DNA of 64,000 nucleotides from Chrysogorgia sp. JL179-B06 (Eukaryota; Cnidaria; Anthozoa; Scleralcyonacea; Chrysogorgiidae), in assembly GCA_035772405.1 (NCBI GenBank), contig JAYKKM010000453.1, forward strand, positions 41,684 to 105,683. The letters run 5' to 3'. The translations under genes were made by a program, and so were the position numbers. The notes below the pieces were generated by a model. That model ran no database searches and was not told the DNA's origin. It saw nothing but the letters and a program-made list of their open reading frames with translations. Positions 16,678 through 24,138 of the stretch are shown here, in pieces (positions within the stretch are counted from its first letter, which is position 1; every line of letters begins with the position of its first letter).

Positions 16678-17229
16678 ATGGTAAGAGTTAAGTTACCTCG
16701 AAAAAAAAGACGCAATGATAAATCTCAAAGTATACGTCACGTTCTTCAATGTAGAAGTAAAACCTTAAAAAAAATAAGATGTCGTAAACGAACAGCAAAA
16801 AACAAAAAATGTTGGATTCATTTAGCAAACCAAAATAACTTACGTATCAAGAAATCAACGATCCCCAATGCGGGTGAAGGATTATTTGCTTGGAAAAAAC
16901 CTTTTAAACCCGATCGTAATATTTCTTATTACACGGGTCAAAAAACAACACAGTCCAAATTGGATCGTAAATATGGTAAAAACACAAATGCTGTATATAG
17001 TATTTGTAACGATGCAAACACGTGTATCGATGCTTATTTGACAACTCACGCTGCAGCACGGTATGCGAATAATGGGAAAACAGGTTCTATATATAAAAAT
17101 AATTCCGATTTTGTTTACAATCCCAATAATAAAAAAATGTATTTAGAAAGTATAAAACATATAAAAGCCCATGAAGAAATTTTTGCAGACTATGGTGATA
17201 ACTATTGGGAGAGAAAACAACCTTCATAA
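16678..17229 (+). CDS. SET-domain protein (putative lysine methyltransferase), 183 aa
   Basis: SET enzymes methylate lysines using S-adenosylmethionine. The domain spans about residues 55-178: IPNAGEGLFAWK (62-73) is the cofactor-binding start, ARYANN (127-132) is in the place of the RFINH/NHS motif, and EEIFADYGDNYW (166-177) is the closing motif with the catalytic Tyr (DYG). The canonical NHSC is replaced by ANNG, so activity needs testing. Residues 25-48 (Cys25, Cys35, Cys45, His48) form a possible zinc knuckle; the N terminus is Lys/Arg-rich. Small, like viral SET proteins that methylate histone H3. It is followed two bases later by a basic protein gene. Confidence 0.8.
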   Translation: MVRVKLPRKKRRNDKSQSIRHVLQCRSKTLKKIRCRKRTAKNKKCWIHLANQNNLRIKKSTIPNAGEGLFAWKKPFKPDRNISYYTGQKTTQSKLDRKYGKNTNAVYSICNDANTCIDAYLTTHAAARYANNGKTGSIYKNNSDFVYNPNNKKMYLESIKHIKAHEEIFADYGDNYWERKQPS

Positions 17230-17231
17230 CA

Positions 17232-17516
17232 ATGGTAGGAAGAATAAGAGAATTACGGGGTGGTGATTTTAAGGGGAAAAAAAGGCAACGTGGGGGTATT
17301 TTTAAAGGGAAAAAAAGGCAACGTGGAGGAAATAAAACAGTCAATAAATACGGCAAACTTTTTATAAACGATTTTAAAAAAGAGCTTAAAAAAAAAGCTA
17401 AAGTAGTAAAAATTATTGCAAAACTAGGAACGAAAAAAATCAAAAGACATTTTCAAAAAGGAGGAATTGTATATCATAAACCCAGAAACCATGTTGAAAA
17501 GTTTTTAATGTATTAA
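17232..17516 (+). CDS. Small basic protein with repeated QRGG/QKGG sites, 94 aa
   Basis: Start at the ATG at 17232; the frame upstream has only TTG. The N-terminal part contains FKGKKRQRGG twice in tandem (a ~30-bp DNA duplication near 17270-17330) and a third site QKGG near residue 76. Strongly basic throughout (FKKELKKKAKVVKI). Together with 7505 and 11087 this is the third basic protein with Gln-Lys/Arg-Gly-Gly sites, which fit adenain-type cleavage. Likely a DNA-condensing core precursor cut into peptides by the element's protease. Two bases after the SET gene. Confidence 0.65.
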   Translation: MVGRIRELRGGDFKGKKRQRGGIFKGKKRQRGGNKTVNKYGKLFINDFKKELKKKAKVVKIIAKLGTKKIKRHFQKGGIVYHKPRNHVEKFLMY

Positions 17517-17539
17517 TTTTCAAATAAAAAAAAATACAT

Positions 17540-18133
17540 TCAGTGTATTATTTCGTTACATAAGATGTTATTGTCCATTGAATATTTTTCTACATTACAA
17601 CCTCTTATTTCATTAAAATTTACACTGATGAAATTAGGGTAATCCACATTACATTCGCATTCCCCTTTACATTTTTTACAAGTGTATTTTATAGTTTTAT
17701 TATAAACCCTAAAATCATAATATAATGCTATAATACTCCTAAAACACTCATAACTAAAACAATGTTTTCTATCATAATCTAGTATCTTTAAATATTCTCC
17801 AATTCTTTTGTCGTTGATACGTGGGGATAGGTCATCATTCCATGCTTCACATATTTTACGAAGAAATTCATAACATTCTTCTGGAATATCGTGTTCCTCA
17901 TGATGCATAACATACATATTGGGATTTTTTGAACATTCTACTTCCAGTATAAATTTATACCGTACATATGTTTCATAATCAGCAATAGATATTAGTAGAT
18001 GATATCTTGATTTTTCAATTTCCACACTTCCTACTAATTGCCAAAAAAAAACGGATTCCACATAACTATATTGTGTTAATTCATGATAAATCTTATATCC
18101 CTCTTGATTTTGTACTCGCTGAAAAATAGCCAT
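17540..18133 (-). CDS. Accessory protein of unknown function, 197 aa
   Basis: ATG at 18133, with a TATA box 35-42 bases upstream. The C-terminal third has a Cys cluster, KYTCKKCKGECECNVDYP, compatible with a zinc site. The first 60 residues resemble, weakly, the 206-634 family (HELTQYSYVE, then RYHLLISIADYETY). Tail-to-tail with the 17232 gene. Function unknown. Confidence 0.65.
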   Translation of the reverse strand: MAIFQRVQNQEGYKIYHELTQYSYVESVFFWQLVGSVEIEKSRYHLLISIADYETYVRYKFILEVECSKNPNMYVMHHEEHDIPEECYEFLRKICEAWNDDLSPRINDKRIGEYLKILDYDRKHCFSYECFRSIIALYYDFRVYNKTIKYTCKKCKGECECNVDYPNFISVNFNEIRGCNVEKYSMDNNILCNEIIH

Positions 18134-18167
18134 GACACTTACACACGACCATCTTGAAAAAACGATC

Positions 18168-18175
18168 TTTATATA
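18168..18175 (-). promoter_or_regulatory. TATA box of the 17540-18133 gene
   Basis: TATATAAA on the minus strand, 35-42 bases before the ATG at 18133. Confidence 0.5.
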
Positions 18176-18184
18176 GGGGTATAT

Positions 18185-18868
18185 CTACGTATATCCATCG
18201 GAATAAACAATAGAAATTTCGTATTCATTATAGGATTTATCAGCTTCACCAATTTTAAGACCATATTTCCACAAAAAATTTTCATCTATAAATTTAATGT
18301 TTTGAATCAATATAAAATCTTCGTCAGCAGGTAAATTATAAGCTAAATCTACAAAACGTTTATCACCGTTAAAGAAATTTTGCTCGGGATCAATAAACAA
18401 TTGATTAGAGCTAAAATAGGGTTTATTAGGTTTTGCAATATATGACCCAAGATCACCCTGTTCGAATATCTCTTTTTTAACTTGAACAATACTCCATCCT
18501 AACGCCCCGTTATATGAATCACGAATATTATTTTTAAGTTTTACATCAATACTATGAATTATTTTTCGTTTATGCCAATCTTTTTTTCTTGCTTCTAATT
18601 CTCCTGTAAGATAATTCTGTTTATCTGTTTGAAATTTTCTATTGTTACTAAATGTCAATGAAAAATCAGTATTTGGACCTGGAGCACGAATATTTGTTTT
18701 AAATTTAAATAAACCGTTAAGAAAACTCGCGGGTATTACACCGTGTTTCCAAGACACTTCTTGAAACTCATATATATTATTTGCTGATTTTAACGCAATT
18801 GTCGCGAATTTTCTTGGATTCGTAAGATAAAAACGTTCATTATAATGGATGATTTTTTTCTGACTCAT
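18185..18868 (-). CDS. Protein of unknown function, possibly structural, 227 aa
   Basis: ATG at 18868 with a TATA box 38-45 bases upstream. No membrane segment or cysteine motif. The composition is beta-rich, with many Asn/Phe/Tyr (FLNGLFKFKTNIRAPG, ALGWSIVQVKKEIF) and a tail ending in EYEISIVYSDGYT, reminiscent of a capsid-like or receptor-binding beta fold, but I cannot assign a family. It is monocistronic in the right arm. Confidence 0.6.
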   Translation of the reverse strand: MSQKKIIHYNERFYLTNPRKFATIALKSANNIYEFQEVSWKHGVIPASFLNGLFKFKTNIRAPGPNTDFSLTFSNNRKFQTDKQNYLTGELEARKKDWHKRKIIHSIDVKLKNNIRDSYNGALGWSIVQVKKEIFEQGDLGSYIAKPNKPYFSSNQLFIDPEQNFFNGDKRFVDLAYNLPADEDFILIQNIKFIDENFLWKYGLKIGEADKSYNEYEISIVYSDGYT

Positions 18869-18905
18869 TTTAATTCCAATAAGAGAAAAAAAATTATGAA
18901 CGTTT

Positions 18906-18913
18906 TATTTATA
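18906..18913 (-). promoter_or_regulatory. TATA box of the 18185-18868 gene
   Basis: TATAAATA on the minus strand, 38-45 bases before the ATG at 18868; it lies in the 3' end of the next ORF. Confidence 0.5.
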
Positions 18914-19217
18914 CTATACGTACAATGATATCATTTTTTATATATTTAAATGTACAAAGAGTTTCTATGATCATCTTATTTTTTTTAAAACTTCTCTCTC
19001 CTTCTATTTTAACAAAAATAGTGTTTTTGATAACATGTACATCTTTAACAAAATAATAACGTTCTAATGTACGTTTTATTTTTAAAATATAAACATTTCT
19101 TAAATGTGCTTTTGAAAATTTTTTAAACAATCTTTGTGTTTCTAAAAATAAAAGGAAAATACATTCAATATTTTTTTTTAAAATCAAAAAGTGTATTTTT
19201 TTATTTAGGTAAAATGT
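18909..19217 (-). CDS. ORF without an ATG, ~100 codons, of uncertain status
   Basis: Open from a stop at 19218-19220 down to 18909, with its only Met near the C terminus; the first near-cognate start is TTG at 19187. It begins 17 bases after the stop of the 19235-20005 gene, in a different frame. The product is basic and beta/alpha mixed (FKKFSKAHLRNVYILKIKRTLERYYF). It could be a frameshifted extension of 19235-20005, a decayed gene, or chance in AT-rich DNA. Confidence 0.3.
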   Translation of the reverse strand, partial: TFYLNKKIHFLILKKNIECIFLLFLETQRLFKKFSKAHLRNVYILKIKRTLERYYFVKDVHVIKNTIFVKIEGERSFKKNKMIIETLCTFKYIKNDIIVRIV

Positions 19218-19234
19218 TCAGGAGAGAATAAATT

Positions 19235-20005
19235 TTAAAAATTAAATTCCTTATCATACATAGAGAGTACCGCTCGTTCATTATCCACATCTTCTAATTT
19301 ACGAAACAAACATGCAGCAAATAAAAGACATTCAAACAAACTACAATGATACAATAAACATGTGGGTTCACTAGTATGATACCAACAATTTCTTGGTTTA
19401 AGATTATAAAACGAAAGTAAATAATCGTACTTCTCAATTCCAAAATATTCAAGATTCACACAATGTACAATAATTTTTTCTTGAAGTGTTTTAACTAACG
19501 ACGATTCTTTATCACCACCTTTATACCCGATAATAGCATTCGGGGGAAAAACATTACGAAATAAATAACTTAATCTATTTATAAGTTCACTTTGACTAAA
19601 ATAATCTCTTGATTTTTTTTCAGATAAATAGTCTAGTCCATGACATCGATATTGATAGTAGACAGTAGACCGTTCCCTTCGAGTTAGTTCTTTGTAGGGT
19701 TTTAACTTGCTATCATAACAATGATAAATAAAATACTTGTTCGTTTGAAGTTCGAGAAGAGTTACTTCACGATAACTGGCTCTCTCTCCCTTAAACTGGT
19801 AACATTCACAATCCATTATATGTGTGATACGCGATAAAAATAATTTCTGTCGTTCTGGGGATATTTCTTCTTTACATTTGTTTAATGCACAATTATATTT
19901 ACCCGCATACAACTCTTCGATAGTCTCTTCATTCGTCTCAGTTGTCTCTAACGGGATGAAATCTTCTTTAATTTCGCTGTTCACGTTCTCAAATATTTTT
20001 GCCAT
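19235..20005 (-). CDS. Protein with a 'YKGG' domain, possible nuclease-related family, 256 aa
   Basis: ATG at 20005, behind a TATA box and an initiator-like TCAGTC at a 30-base distance. Residues 158-200 contain IIGYKGGDKESSLV, HCVNLEYFGIEKYDYLL and then Cys/His-rich CWYH...TCLLYHCSLFECLLF. This order (YKGG, VNLE-x-x-G, then Cys-His-Cys) recalls an uncharacterised family common among transposon-linked proteins of invertebrates, suspected of an RNase H-like nuclease fold; I cannot confirm it here. The N-terminal 30 residues are acidic Thr/Glu-rich. The Cys65-Glu-Cys-Tyr segment could be a metal site. It is divergently arranged from the 20474 gene. Confidence 0.6.
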   Translation of the reverse strand: MAKIFENVNSEIKEDFIPLETTETNEETIEELYAGKYNCALNKCKEEISPERQKLFLSRITHIMDCECYQFKGERASYREVTLLELQTNKYFIYHCYDSKLKPYKELTRRERSTVYYQYRCHGLDYLSEKKSRDYFSQSELINRLSYLFRNVFPPNAIIGYKGGDKESSLVKTLQEKIIVHCVNLEYFGIEKYDYLLSFYNLKPRNCWYHTSEPTCLLYHCSLFECLLFAACLFRKLEDVDNERAVLSMYDKEFNF

Positions 20006-20025
20006 CTCTCACTCTCCAACACTCA

Positions 20026-20066
20026 GACTGATATTAATTATTTTCAACGCTACATCGGCTTTTATA
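20026..20066 (-). promoter_or_regulatory. TATA box and initiator of the 19235-20005 gene
   Basis: On the minus strand TATAAAAG (20059-20066) is followed at a classic ~30-base spacing by TCAGTC (20026-20031), an arthropod-type initiator, then the ATG at 20005 after a ~24-base leader. Confidence 0.6.
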
Positions 20067-20473
20067 ATTGTATCCCGCGTTACTATGTGTAACTGGGAGT
20101 AGATTAGTTTGACCAATCAGAGTTCGTTGATTAAAGCTTTCATGTCATCCCGATGATTTGTGATACTCGTATACAATGAATGTGTGTTTGGGGAATTAGA
20201 GACGCGAATCCATAATTAGCGATTTTCTTCTAAACAAATACACGGGGATTAGTTGCACCAAATGCTGTGTTGTAGATTAATACGAATCCCTAATGTTGTT
20301 CTAAAACACACACACGTCTAATCAGTTGATATATTATACATTGTAGTTACAATAATACTTTTTTCAAAATTTTTATCGTGTTAAAATCTGTGTGTAGAAA
20401 TATATATTTAAAGATTGAGAAAATAGTATATATATACAAGGCGATTTGTTAAAAAACGTTATCCCTTTTGAGA
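20067..20473. promoter_or_regulatory. Divergent intergenic region with CCAAT box and imperfect repeats
   Basis: No gene is seen. It holds CCAATCAGAG at 20114-20123 (inverted copy of the CTCTGATTGG decamer found at 25040, 25080 and 27510) and an imperfect direct repeat of the type ACGAATCC..AAT..TTCTAAA-CACACG (about 20210-20262 and 20280-20330). TATATATATA at 20427-20436 lies 38-47 bases before the ATG at 20474. Confidence 0.5.
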
Positions 20474-21637
20474 ATGTCATTAAACATTGGGGGTAAAAGA
20501 ACCTATGTGCAAGCTCAAGAAATCAATATTAAGACGATATTGAAAATTGTGTATTATATACAACATTTTCGTAACCGATACATTGGATTATTATTTGCCG
20601 TCTGTGACTTATGTGACTATTACTATGGGGAAATTATCGAATGTATGGAATTTGAATCGAGACAACTTGGTTGTGGATATAAAGACTACGCCTATATTGA
20701 AAAAATGAAACCTGAAATGCATCAAGATGAATGCATGGATTGGCGAATCTTAACCGATAAACAACACTATATAATACCTGTTGTTCATACACAACGAAAA
20801 TATTATATTTATGGTGAAAAACTCTGTGAGCGTTATCACAAATTACTATTAATACCCGCTCAAACATTAATGAAATCTATTTTTCATTTGAATGATAATC
20901 ATTCTGATAATTTTTTTATTGAAATTCAAAACAGTTATTACCCAAGAAATGATATTTACCACTTTATTTCTATTACTATTAATGATGAACAAACTACAAT
21001 TCCTAAACCCATAGGGTATGGAGGGTCTTATCTTTGTAATACATTACATAGACTTAATCGTTGTTTTAGTCATGAATTTACATATTGCTGTATTTATTTA
21101 TATTTTATAGATCCGTTTTATTTAAAGGCTACTTTTAATTATCTACATAATTTAGATTATTTTGAGAAAATAGTGTATCAACTTGTATGTTGCTTTATTT
21201 TTTTTTGCGAAAATCATAACCCTATATCAAAACTTAAAACTAGTAACGATAGGGTTTATACTTTTAATCTCGATAAGCTTGTTAAGCTGATACATATGAA
21301 AACCCCTCCCTGTACCTGTTGTTATAAAAATTGTCAGAAATACTCTTATTGGTTTAAATTATTCTATAAGACAAGTACCCCCTATAAGTTTAAAGTCAGT
21401 TTATTTTCAGATCAAGTTAAAAATAATAGTATTATACAAAATAATAGTCCGCTTAGTTTACAATATTACCCCCCGCATATGGATATAATATATAATTTTT
21501 CTATAAGGGTAAGGATTACATCTAATACCTGTACATCAACTACTTTTATTATTAAGAGTATTATAGAATCATATAATATTAATTTTGAAGATCCTGACAT
21601 TATAATACAGAGTATTGAAAAATTGTATTTAGACTAA
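20474..21637 (+). CDS. Large accessory protein, 387 aa, paralogue of 2067-3239
   Basis: ATG at 20474; the frame upstream opens with TTG only. Collinear with the left-arm gene over its whole length: GLLFAVCDLCDYYYGEIIEC, TQRKYYIYGEK, CENHNPISK and CCYKNCQKYSYWF match equivalents there. Several conserved Cys residues suggest zinc binding, but no family is recognised. Single gene with its own TATA box. Its 3' end overlaps the 3' end of the Bcl-2-like gene by nine bases. Confidence 0.75.
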   Translation: MSLNIGGKRTYVQAQEINIKTILKIVYYIQHFRNRYIGLLFAVCDLCDYYYGEIIECMEFESRQLGCGYKDYAYIEKMKPEMHQDECMDWRILTDKQHYIIPVVHTQRKYYIYGEKLCERYHKLLLIPAQTLMKSIFHLNDNHSDNFFIEIQNSYYPRNDIYHFISITINDEQTTIPKPIGYGGSYLCNTLHRLNRCFSHEFTYCCIYLYFIDPFYLKATFNYLHNLDYFEKIVYQLVCCFIFFCENHNPISKLKTSNDRVYTFNLDKLVKLIHMKTPPCTCCYKNCQKYSYWFKLFYKTSTPYKFKVSLFSDQVKNNSIIQNNSPLSLQYYPPHMDIIYNFSIRVRITSNTCTSTTFIIKSIIESYNINFEDPDIIIQSIEKLYLD

Positions 21638-22033
21638 TTTAAAAAATTCAAAGAATATATTCCACAACCCAAACCACGACGTGTGTTTTTTATGTTTTTT
21701 ATCATGAGGGAATAAAATGAATTTAAGATGTGAATTTCTAAAATCTAAAATTGTTTGACGTATACACAATTTTATATTTTCCTCATTATCAATGTGATTA
21801 TATCTAAAAAAACACAGGATTAAAGCAAAAAATGCTATTATTTGTCCAATTTCATGACGCTCCATGCGATTATAGGCATCTAAAAGTTCACGTGGACATT
21901 TTAAATGTGCAATAATATTTTTAAATAAATTCTCATGTTCGTCAAGACATTTCCACACACTTTGTTCCATATTTTTATTGATTTTTATTTCAAAACGTGC
22001 CAGTTCTTTTACCATGACATTCCACACCTCCAT
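21629..22033 (-). CDS. Bcl-2-like protein (putative apoptosis regulator), 134 aa
   Basis: Bcl-2 family proteins bind BH3 helices and control mitochondrial permeabilisation. Residues 60-71 (HEIGQIIAFFAL) resemble the BH1 motif NWGRIVAFFAF, sharing Gly, Ile and AFF. Near the C terminus SWFGLWNIFFEFF (119-131) fits BH2 (GGWDAFVELY type), about 60 residues after BH1, close to the ~51-residue spacing in cellular proteins. The BH1 Trp-Gly is Ile-Gly here. No clear C-terminal membrane anchor. Bcl-2 homologues are known from several animal DNA viruses, including adintoviruses. The protein is short but covers the core. Assignment is by motif only. Confidence 0.5.
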   Translation of the reverse strand: MEVWNVMVKELARFEIKINKNMEQSVWKCLDEHENLFKNIIAHLKCPRELLDAYNRMERHEIGQIIAFFALILCFFRYNHIDNEENIKLCIRQTILDFRNSHLKFILFPHDKKHKKHTSWFGLWNIFFEFFKLV

Positions 22034-22069
22034 GTTTTCACATTACTGATATTTTTATTTAGAACAATA

Positions 22070-23305
22070 TCATTTTATACATTTCGGTTTCCTTTTTTTC
22101 AAATCAGTCTTTCGTTTCAAATCCTTATTATTATCCATTATATATCGTTTTTCCATAAGGTCACTCGTAAATTTTCTTGAACGCCATTGCAAATATTGTT
22201 TATTTATATATAGTTTCTCAATATAGAGACCCTCTAACTCACGATATTTATCGCGTTGTGTACAAATAATATCTTGATCATAATTCGAATAGATTGTCAT
22301 TCGTTTTTCTTCATGATGTTCATCACCTTTTTTTTCACGTTTCATATATATTAACGAACGTTTATAACATCTTTTCTTCAATGGCGGATCGTTCAATACT
22401 TCTCGGTCGTCTTCCTCTTCTTCTTCTTCCTCTTCTTCACATACTGGAAATAATGGCTGGGGTGAATTAGGTGGGGGTGGTAGTTGTGGTGGTGGTGGTG
22501 AAAGAGGAATAGGAGATAATGTGGGGGAAAGAGCATTTGCTAATTCATCCACAATTTGTAATAATTGTTTTCCTTGTTGAACGGGTGCCATTTCATCACA
22601 CATTCGTATTAAATTCGCAGGAGAAGGAATTGGGATTTGACCGAAGAAATCAATGGGCATATCGTATATATAATTATCTAATTCATCTTCGGGTTGTGGC
22701 GGTGAGATCGTTTGCGGTGGAATAGGAGATGCATTATACTTTGCTTGCGGTGTTTGAAGCGGTATATTATACTGCTCTTGCGATAGTAGCGGAGGTAGGG
22801 GGTTTACTTGCGATAGTAGAGCCGGTACCTTTGCTTGCCACGACGGCACGTTATACTTCGCTTGCTGTAGTAGAGGAGAATTTACTTGCTGGACTAGAGA
22901 CGGTACTTGCCGTGGTGACGTGTTATACTTCGCTTGCAGGAGTAGAGGGTTTATGTAACCCTCCTGTTCTTGAGACGATGAATTTACTTGCAGGGGGGGT
23001 AGCTTTGCTTGCCGTGGTGACGACTTCGCTTGCCGAGGGGACACGTGACTGGACGGTGTTATCGGTAGAGCAAAATTTAATGGCGACTGTGCAATGTCTT
23101 TAGTTATTTTGATGTTCTTTTTTCTTGTGATTTCTTGGCTGTATGCTTGTTCATCATCTGAAATATTCCGTCCCATTTGACGATATTCTTGTTGCTGATG
23201 ACGGCGTTGTTTCAACATTTTAGGAATATCTTTTCCCCTACTTTCCAGCCGTGCAATGGTTTTTCCACTTTCCAAATTTCTATGTGTCTGTTTCACACGG
23301 GCCAT
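22070..23305 (-). CDS. Disordered Pro/Gln-rich protein with histone H3-like N terminus, 411 aa
   Basis: ATG at 23305. Residues 2-15 after Met1 are ARVKQTHRNLESGK; histone H3 begins ARTKQTARKSTGGK, so 8 of 14 positions match (Ala1, Arg2, Lys4, Gln5, Thr6, Arg8, Gly13 and Lys14 of H3), but H3 Lys9 is Asn here. Residues ~75-210 are disordered with repeated QAKYN-type units (QAKYNTSP, QAKYNVPS, QAKYNASP). Then come Pro runs, an acidic run (EEEEEEEEDDRE), a basic nuclear-signal-like cluster (PPLKKRCYKRS) and a Lys/Arg-rich C terminus. Likely nuclear. Function unknown; chromatin-reader mimicry is inference. TATA box at 23339. Confidence 0.65.
   Translation of the reverse strand: MARVKQTHRNLESGKTIARLESRGKDIPKMLKQRRHQQQEYRQMGRNISDDEQAYSQEITRKKNIKITKDIAQSPLNFALPITPSSHVSPRQAKSSPRQAKLPPLQVNSSSQEQEGYINPLLLQAKYNTSPRQVPSLVQQVNSPLLQQAKYNVPSWQAKVPALLSQVNPLPPLLSQEQYNIPLQTPQAKYNASPIPPQTISPPQPEDELDNYIYDMPIDFFGQIPIPSPANLIRMCDEMAPVQQGKQLLQIVDELANALSPTLSPIPLSPPPPQLPPPPNSPQPLFPVCEEEEEEEEEDDREVLNDPPLKKRCYKRSLIYMKREKKGDEHHEEKRMTIYSNYDQDIICTQRDKYRELEGLYIEKLYINKQYLQWRSRKFTSDLMEKRYIMDNNKDLKRKTDLKKRKPKCIK
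22072..22079 (-). promoter_or_regulatory. TATA box of the Bcl-2-like gene
   Basis: TATAAAAT on the minus strand, 39-46 bases before the ATG at 22033; it lies inside the 3' end of the 22070-23305 gene. Confidence 0.5.
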
Positions 23306-23338
23306 GCTGAGATTGTGTCTAAAAATTTTGGAAACAAA

Positions 23339-23346
23339 CGTTTATA
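23339..23346 (-). promoter_or_regulatory. TATA box of the H3-mimic gene
   Basis: TATAAACG on the minus strand, 34-41 bases before the ATG at 23305. CCAAT-type ATTGG motifs follow at 23378-23382 and 23421-23425 in the shared 290-bp divergent region. Confidence 0.45.
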
Positions 23347-23549
23347 AAAAACACGTTAAAAAAAATAGCGTAACCTGATTGGTTGAACTTAATTCCCCAA
23401 TAAAATATCGGGGTATTCTCATTGGTCGAATGATAAAATCAATATTATAAGATTACTAATACATGTAAATCTTTTTTAATCTTTTTGTTGACTTAATGCA
23501 GTACATATTCCCCAAAAATATATATCAGTAAAAACGTTGCTAGGAAAGA

Positions 23550-23557
23550 TATAAAAC
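23550..23557 (+). promoter_or_regulatory. TATA box of the 23596 gene
   Basis: TATAAAAC, 39-46 bases before the ATG at 23596. Confidence 0.5.
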
Positions 23558-23595
23558 ATACGTTAGAAGTCATATTTTATTAAAACACTTTCAAC

Positions 23596-23859
23596 ATGGT
23601 TGCAGGTACAAAAGAAAATCCACTGTTGGTAATAATTACCGATTTAGCAAAGTATTTTTCACACAATGAATATAAAGTGGTTGAATGTCATAAAATGGAA
23701 ATGTTACCGTTACCAAACAATGCACGTGATAGAATAATATATAAGTTGCTATTGTTAGGTGATGAATATATATATACCTACGCATCAGAGGATTTTACAG
23801 CATTGATCGGGCTATTTGTGCGTGTAACATGCGATGATCCTCCACCCTATCAGCCATGA
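23596..23859 (+). CDS. Small accessory protein with C-terminal PPPY motif, 87 aa
   Basis: ATG at 23596. The C terminus reads TCDDPPPYQP; PPPY fits the PPxY late-domain class that binds WW domains of NEDD4-type ubiquitin ligases. The preceding LIGLFVRVTCDD resembles the domain ending shared with 1286-1942, 23856-24089 and 24139-24462. The stop overlaps the next ATG (ATGA), so both proteins probably come from one message. Function unknown; recruitment of a ubiquitin ligase is inference. Confidence 0.6.
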   Translation: MVAGTKENPLLVIITDLAKYFSHNEYKVVECHKMEMLPLPNNARDRIIYKLLLLGDEYIYTYASEDFTALIGLFVRVTCDDPPPYQP

Positions 23860-24089
23860 ATCAAGCAAAAATTATATCTATGAGGAGCTTGAGAGATCTA
23901 TCTCGTGAACGAAATCTACAGTTAATGGGTTCAAGACCCAAACCTGCAGCACCGAAACAGATGTATGAACTTTTCTTTAAAGATGAAGATAACAATTATT
24001 TTAAAATCGAATTCGATTCATCCGAACACGATAAGATTGGTAAAAACGTGTATCTTACCAATCAATATATTTTTATCGTAAAAGACTAA
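23856..24089 (+). CDS. Small accessory protein, 77 aa
   Basis: ATG at 23856 overlaps the preceding stop. The N terminus is basic (SMRSLRDLSRERN), and the C-terminal 40 residues form a beta-rich unit ending KIGKNVYLTNQYIFIVKD, related to the ends of 23596-23859 and 24139-24462. No cysteine motif. Function unknown. Confidence 0.55.
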   Translation: MNQAKIISMRSLRDLSRERNLQLMGSRPKPAAPKQMYELFFKDEDNNYFKIEFDSSEHDKIGKNVYLTNQYIFIVKD

Positions 24090-24097
24090 TCCCTTTG

Positions 24098-24105
24098 TAT
24101 ATATA
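24098..24105 (+). promoter_or_regulatory. TATA box of the 24139 gene
   Basis: TATATATA, 34-41 bases before the ATG at 24139. Confidence 0.45.
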
Positions 24106-24138
24106 GACATCTCCAAAAACATTTTAGTATTAGATACG

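Noticed and set aside
22519..23103. Plus-strand ORFs opposite the Pro/Gln-rich gene
   Set aside because: Composition is the antisense image of the Pro/Gln repeats; the minus-strand gene has an ATG and TATA box and explains the region.
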